Positions 7,462 through 11,891 of a stretch of DNA of 11,891 bases are shown piece by piece. This stretch comes from Larix sibirica (taxonomy: Eukaryota; Streptophyta; Pinopsida; Pinales; Pinaceae): contig NWUY0304741032.1 in NCBI GenBank assembly GCA_004151065.3, forward strand, positions 1 to 11,891, in the 5' to 3' direction. Position 1 is the first letter of the stretch. Each line of letters begins with the position of its first letter. The position numbers and the translations under genes are program-made. The notes under the pieces were generated by a model. It made no database searches. It worked only from the letters and a program-made list of their open reading frames with translations, and was not told where the DNA came from.

Positions 7462-7567
7462 GGATATTTCTAATCACTTCAATTGTCATTAATTGAATTA
7501 CAGTCTTAGAAATCAAAGGGTATTTCTAAACACTTCAATTGTCATTTATTGAATTACAGTCTTATAA
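7462..7567. repeat. 56-bp-period tandem duplication
   Basis: Copies at 7462-7511 and 7518-7567 align without gaps at 46 of 50 positions. Both contain CACTTCAATTGTCATT followed by ATTGAATTACAGTCTTA. Each copy also carries an internal CAATT/AATTG inverted motif. This is a simple local duplication in intergenic DNA. Confidence 0.85.
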
Positions 7568-8510
7568 CTCCATGTTACAATCTTTCATTCATAAAGTAGA
7601 GTGTTCTTGTAAAGGTATTTTATAATTTTGTAGTTTCAATTACTTTTATGTTATAGTTACATATATATTTTTTCTTTAAACAATGCTACCTAAACAACTT
7701 CATAACAATTTCTATTGAAATTCTTCAAGAAACTAAACTGTGTAGGTCCACATTCCACCCAAACTTAGGCAATACTTAGGCAACTTGATCTATTTTTCCT
7801 TGGGAGCCACCCCCAAGCTTATCCATGATATTACAAGGCCAATTACTTAGGATTTACAAGTAGTCTAGAAAGTATCATAGGTATTCCAAAATTATTCTTA
7901 TAACTAGAACCACTTATATTAGGTAGTCACGTAACACCAACAAGTGCTCTTCAAGGAAAGCATAGAGAGCATTTGGCACCAATTAGAGCCCGTCCATGTT
8001 CTTTTATCAGTACTGGAAACTTCCCTTACTACCAATTATTGTCTCATACAACACCAATGGGTTCTTTTTATTATGCAAATAGAGAGTTTTCATTTCTCAC
8101 TAGGCCTTAAAGTAGCCACTCTACTACAATCATAAATGAGTGAATTTACTCAAGTTGAAAACTGGTCCTTAGTATCTAAGATTTTTTTTCTCCTTATACT
8201 CACTCATATATCCCTCTTAACTCTAAATCAAATCCCCCCTTTTATATTCTAAAACTAGGCATTCTTGTTTTCTTTAAATCTAGTGACAACTATTACTATT
8301 TTTGTAAAGTATTGCCTTTTTTATCATGGTCATTCATAACCAAGTTTGAAATTTAATTTGAAATTCCTATGCTAATACTTAAATAATCAATTCAAGTCAT
8401 AAGGTATTAATATCGTGGAGTATTATACCCTATTACTAGAATTAGTTTCTTTTATTGTCTCAAACAATGCCATAATGTTTTTCTTGATTTAATCTTTATC
8501 TTCATCTCCA
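7568..8510. other. Intergenic sequence with no recognisable gene
   Basis: I find no supportable gene. The plus-strand frame at 7944-8135 (63 codons) has no recognisable domain, and the other frames are broken. A ten-base direct repeat, ACTTAGGCAA, occurs at 7763-7772 and 7774-7783. The more GC-balanced tract from about 7740 to 8130 stands out from its AT-rich surroundings and may be a fragment of a non-coding repeat, but I cannot name a family. Confidence 0.4.
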
Positions 8511-9707
8511 TTAAGCGTAGTTATTGTCATTTTTCTTAATTGAGGTCTAATTAAAACCCTCAACATTTTTCACATCACATCCCATAAAAATTTTCAGATC
8601 CTCCTACACTTTGTTACTCGCACTACTGATGATTCGCAAGACTTGCTCTGATTCACCCTGTAGTTCCTCAACCAATTCAGTTCTTTGTTGTTGCTTGATT
8701 CTCAGTTGGTTAACTTCCTGATGGAGCTTCTTGTTCTTAGCTACCTTTATCATTTTCCTAGTAGATGACAGAGACCTTAGTTGATTCTTCAAGTTTGATA
8801 TGTTTCTCTATGTCTCCTCCAATCTAGTATTAATATTGTGTAGCTCTGTGCCATCTAGTAATGTGACCCATGCTTGTGTGTCCTTTTCAAATAATGCACC
8901 ACATTCACTTTCACATCCCTTCATGGTTTTGACTACTTCAGTAATATCCTCGCTTCGTTGTGCTACTACCTCCGGTGGAGTACTTGGTACTAACTTCGCC
9001 TCTAACTCACCAATCTTATCACGGAACCTCGAAAGGACTCCAGTCGGTCTCTTCATCTTTTCCTTGGTAGTCATATCATTGACTACCTCGGCCTCAGGTA
9101 TTGCGTAGCAAGCTGCCGTGACAACATTTTGTAGCTACTCCTTCTCTTTTACGACTTCTTCATGCTCCGTCCTCAGCTTCTCACACTCTTCGTACAGTGT
9201 AGTATGTTGCATCCGATACTTGATCATTTCAACATATGGATTTTGTTCTCTCACCTTGATTTCCTCAACAAAATCCTGCTGAAGGTTCTACAAGCATAAA
9301 CATAGGCAATACCGACAACTGTAGATTGATATGGCTCAATTTCTGAGCTTGTTCTTCTAGGCCGAGATCATCGAAACGTAATTCCCTTAGCAGCAGTTAT
9401 ACTGCCCTTCCCGTCATAGAAATAGGTTCATGTGGCATCACCTCCTCCTCTGCTCTTCCCTATGCTTGCTTTGAAGCTCCATTCTAAGATGGAGCTAAAC
9501 TAAGTCCTTGGATATCCCATCGGATTCCTTCGAGCTAATCCATTACCCCCCCAAATAGCTGCAAGGTATTCTCTTCATCTAACTTGGAGTTTTCCTCTGC
9601 GACCTCTATCATGCGATCATACCGAATACTTATGTCTTCTTCTGTCAACTTTCCAGGACATCATTTTGCTTCTCTGCCTATGATTTATTCCTTTTCCCTC
9701 GTGCCAT
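8511..9707 (-). pseudogene. Decayed coiled-coil-like ORF (repeat-associated), minus strand
   Basis: A plausible start ATG lies at 9707-9705 (MARGKRNKS, then TAG at 9680-9678). The trace continues leftward through several frame changes. It becomes well preserved from about 9290 down to 8604, interrupted only by TAG codons at 9137-9135, 8810-8808 and 8606-8604, with a possible natural TAA end at 8513-8511. The preserved part is rich in Glu, Lys, Gln, Arg and Leu in heptad-like spacing (for example YEECEKLRTEHEEVVKEKE and LRIKQQQRTELVEELQ), suggesting coiled coil, and includes AACYAIPEAEVV and GVLSRFRDKIGELEAKL. I do not recognise a characterised domain. The next ORF upstream ends 58 bp away in the same orientation. 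An intron-containing gene is less likely, because the stops occur within otherwise continuous frame. Confidence 0.55.
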
Positions 9708-9764
9708 AGTTGTCGTTTTTCTCTTTTATCCTAGCTTCAGATCCGATTTTGTTGCACTCGAATT

Positions 9765-10878
9765 CTAACCTTCCTCCTGGTATTTTTCTTCAGTATAGCT
9801 ATGTCCCCCATCGCTTCCAACAGGATGAGAATCTGTATCATCACCATGTGTTTCATGTTGATCCTGCGACGACTTGTCCATTGAAATATGTTCCATTTCG
9901 ACAGGGTTATTCCATTCTATGGTCCATTCATCTGTAATTGCAAGCATATCTTTCTCTGATAATATAAAATTTGTTACCAACCATTGTTTATCTGGGTCAT
10001 GTCTCACTTGGACATACATGCGGTGAGGTCTAGCCATGAACTTCATAAATCCCTTGAATCTTATAATTGTCAACTTTTCTACCCATGACACCATAGGGAC
10101 ATGATGTTGAAGTGCTTCCAAGTGCATGTAAAATTGCACATCTTTCTCTATCTGCCTCTTGTGCCCATTGTTGAACAACAAGTTAGCATAGTGTGATGCC
10201 AAGCATTGACTAGGTTGACAATCCATCACCTGGTATTCCTCCGGTTCCACCCAAGCAAGAAATGAAATCAACATAATCAACTAGGAGAAGTGAAATGGAT
10301 TACCTTTATCTAACACATCCTGGCAGTCACTAAGGAATTCATTGAGCAAGAAGGTGGCCCAGTTGATCTACACCCCTTGGAAACACTGATCTGCAACTAC
10401 AAGCACCATCACAAGGACCTGATTAGGACAACACTTCCTGAGAATTTTACTCGCTAGTGCCTTTGCTATGAAGTGCACTGCTTGATCGTTAATCAAGGCA
10501 ATTTCATAGCCCCACTTGTCTTTCATTAAATTGTATTTCGCTTTCATCAGATTCACCAAATCCCTCTATTTATATTTACCCACAAAAAATGTAGTAGGGT
10601 CAAGTCCTGCCTTTGGAAACCCTGTGATTTCTACTATTAAATTCGAATCTAAGGATATCTTCTTGTTGACCCACAAGAACCCTCCATGCACATAAAAGAG
10701 AATTTTTTTTACACATGCATTGACCTTCGTTGATCACCCAAAGTATTGTATATTTATCAGCAACAAAACACTCGATTGTCGTAACCCAAGGGCCCATGAC
10801 ATAGGCTCGAGAAAAGTAGTCTAGGTCATAGGATCTAGAACTAGTTCCATATACTTGGTGTGAATTCTGGAAATTTCT
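9765..10878 (-). pseudogene. Decayed globular ORF with acidic tail (retroelement-like), minus strand
   Basis: One reading frame from about 10559 to 9765 encodes a continuous protein interrupted only by TAG at 10370-10368 and 10283-10281. It continues upstream past another TAG at 10568-10566. A frameshift between about 10600 and 10660 then links it to a second frame open up to about 10878. Preserved segments include GPWVTTIECFVADKY, the region around WGYEIALINDQAVHF and NWATFLLNEFLSDCQDV, and SFLAWVEPEEYQVMDCQP. The last 40 or so residues are rich in Asp, Ser, His and Glu and look disordered. The INWATFLLNEF-like helix followed by a second hydrophobic helix recalls the gag-like or putative transposon proteins of plant repeats, but I cannot assign a family. 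Intact function is excluded by the breaks. Confidence 0.55.
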
Positions 10879-11764
10879 TCAAGTCATGATCCTAATATGA
10901 TAGCTTGGAAATATTTCCCATCATGTCTCCTTTTATTATAATCCCTTTCGGGATATTAGGAAGCACCACAAAGTACTTCTCATTTCTCCCAATATTTACC
11001 GGCCTTATACTTGGTTTTCTTGATGGCACATATGGGAGAAGTAATTATGCTAAACCGATTCCAGACCTAGATGTCTACTGATCGTTTCTTCGCTTAGAAC
11101 TTGTCTCAGTAGCTACCTCGCAGATTATCTCTTCTTATTTGGTGGTTCCACTAGAACACGGGTTTAAATTATTTCTAGCTTCTCTTCCACGACTGGAGTA
11201 GATGTGCGGGAAGCAACTTACAGAACTGAGATTTGATCAACACTGACATCGGACATGGATGCTTCCATTGCTACAGACTGGGATTCAAATTGATTCAACA
11301 CTCTATGGATCTTAGCTCTTTGATATCAACTCTCTCAATGTACTCAATCTCTTAGGGAACAATAGAGCACCCCTCCAATTCTTTTTGGATTTTAACTTGG
11401 TCCTTCAATATATCTCGTTAGTGCTTTTTCCCAAAAATTTGAGTAGATTGAACCAAATGCTTGGCAATGATTATCCTCTTCGGCGGAAATCTTGTTCACA
11501 CATGCATGTCTTTTCATCATTTAATGCCAGATTCTCCACTAACACTGCCACCTTTCATGTAATTAATATAGCATTTATTTAATATTCAGGCAACTACGAC
11601 ACAACTTCGACTCCGATAGAAATATGACTTATGTACAAATGTCCACTACGACTCCATAAACTTTAACAAGTTAAACTTCGACTTAACTCACTTCAAAAAA
11701 ATGATGAACTATGACTTCAAGACTATCTTTGCTTCAACACTAAAATAACTTAGAATTCCTCTTT
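10879..11764 (-). other. Weak continuation of the minus-strand relic; otherwise no gene
   Basis: Between about 11030 and 10900 the minus strand still reads as protein-like sequence in one frame (for example RNEKYFVVLPNIPKGIIIKG), but a TAG and frame changes follow within some 25 codons. Further right, only short broken frames are present on both strands, and the 65-codon plus-strand frame at 11385-11582 has no recognisable feature. From 11590 to 11725 there is a cluster of ACTACGAC and ACTTCGACT motifs, described in the findings. Confidence 0.35.
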
Positions 11765-11891
11765 TGTAACACCCCCTGTCCCAGGTTAGAGCTGATATTG
11801 TATTTTGAACAATTTGCTATGAAGTATGTACATAGTGGGCTATTATATTTTAATAAAAATACCAGTTGGTTGCATGTGGAACACGCAGGAG
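11765..11891 (+). mobile_element. Possible start of an LTR (Ty3/gypsy type), truncated by window edge
   Basis: TGTAACACCCCCTGTCCC at 11765-11782 begins with the TG dinucleotide and resembles the TGTAACACC(C/T) start common in plant Ty3/gypsy LTRs. The preceding sequence is unrelated AT-rich DNA, which suits an element boundary. The rest of the LTR, primer-binding site and coding region would lie beyond the window, so direction and identity are unproven. It may or may not be related to the minus-strand relics to the left. Confidence 0.35.

Noticed and set aside
7944-8135. 63-codon plus-strand frame
   Set aside because: No domain or conserved motif. The tract seems to be non-coding repeat-like sequence.
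8800-9108. 102-codon plus-strand frame rich in Ser, Thr and Val
   Set aside because: It is the antisense shadow of the better-preserved minus-strand coiled-coil relic at 8808-9074.
9710-9937. 75-codon plus-strand frame
   Set aside because: Antisense shadow of the acidic C-terminal part of the minus-strand relic ORF.
1-11891. tRNA, rRNA, CRISPR array, bacterial operon or phage-type system
   Set aside because: No cloverleaf, rRNA core or regularly spaced short repeats with unique spacers were seen. GT-AG introns and the plant MIOX show nuclear plant DNA.
1-11891. A novel multi-gene biological system
   Set aside because: Only one intact gene is present and it belongs to a well-characterised family. 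The other coding traces are broken, and their association with MIOX seems incidental.

Overview
This is nuclear plant DNA: one intact, intron-rich protein-coding gene surrounded by AT-rich, repeat-laden intergenic sequence. All ten coding introns are GT-AG. The encoded protein matches plant myo-inositol oxygenase (MIOX). The flanks hold decayed repeat DNA rather than genes. The size of the decayed tracts and the character of the minus-strand reading frames would suit a large repeat-rich seed-plant genome, possibly a gymnosperm. That placement is an impression and cannot be settled from the window.

Layout from left to right. Bases 1-1440 are dominated by an old tandem repeat with a period of about 178 bp (five clear units, 359-1250, with more decayed flanks). 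Bases 1441-2560 hold no recognisable gene. Bases 2560-3487 are the MIOX promoter and leader: a GC-rich block, an ABRE core, a DRE/ACGT cluster, a TATA-like box and a leader that may contain an intron. Bases 3488-6719 are the MIOX coding gene on the plus strand (11 coding exons, 951 nt of CDS, 316 aa). All six expected iron ligands are present at the spacing seen in animal MIOX, apart from a two-residue plant insertion. Intron 3 (1125 bp) is much longer than the others and was assembled by several local duplications, one of which is a broken partial copy of exon 3.

Downstream of the 3' UTR, 6900-8510 is AT-rich intergenic DNA with a 56-bp tandem duplication. On the minus strand, 8511-10878 holds two consecutive decayed reading frames: an upstream globular protein with an acidic tail, and a downstream coiled-coil-like protein. 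Both are interrupted by frameshifts and by stops that are almost all TAG, as expected for methylation-driven decay of silenced transposon-like DNA. Weaker relic sequence continues to about 11764. At 11765 there is a motif like the start of a plant Ty3/gypsy LTR, and the element would run off the right edge.

MIOX is the only gene that looks functional. It would oxidise myo-inositol to D-glucuronate for UDP-glucuronate and cell-wall synthesis. No neighbouring gene takes part in the pathway, and I found no evidence of a novel multi-gene system. The more unusual features are the intron-3 duplications with the pseudo-exon, a cryptic acceptor that would create a poison exon, the 178-bp repeat array and the TAG-biased decay of the minus-strand frames.
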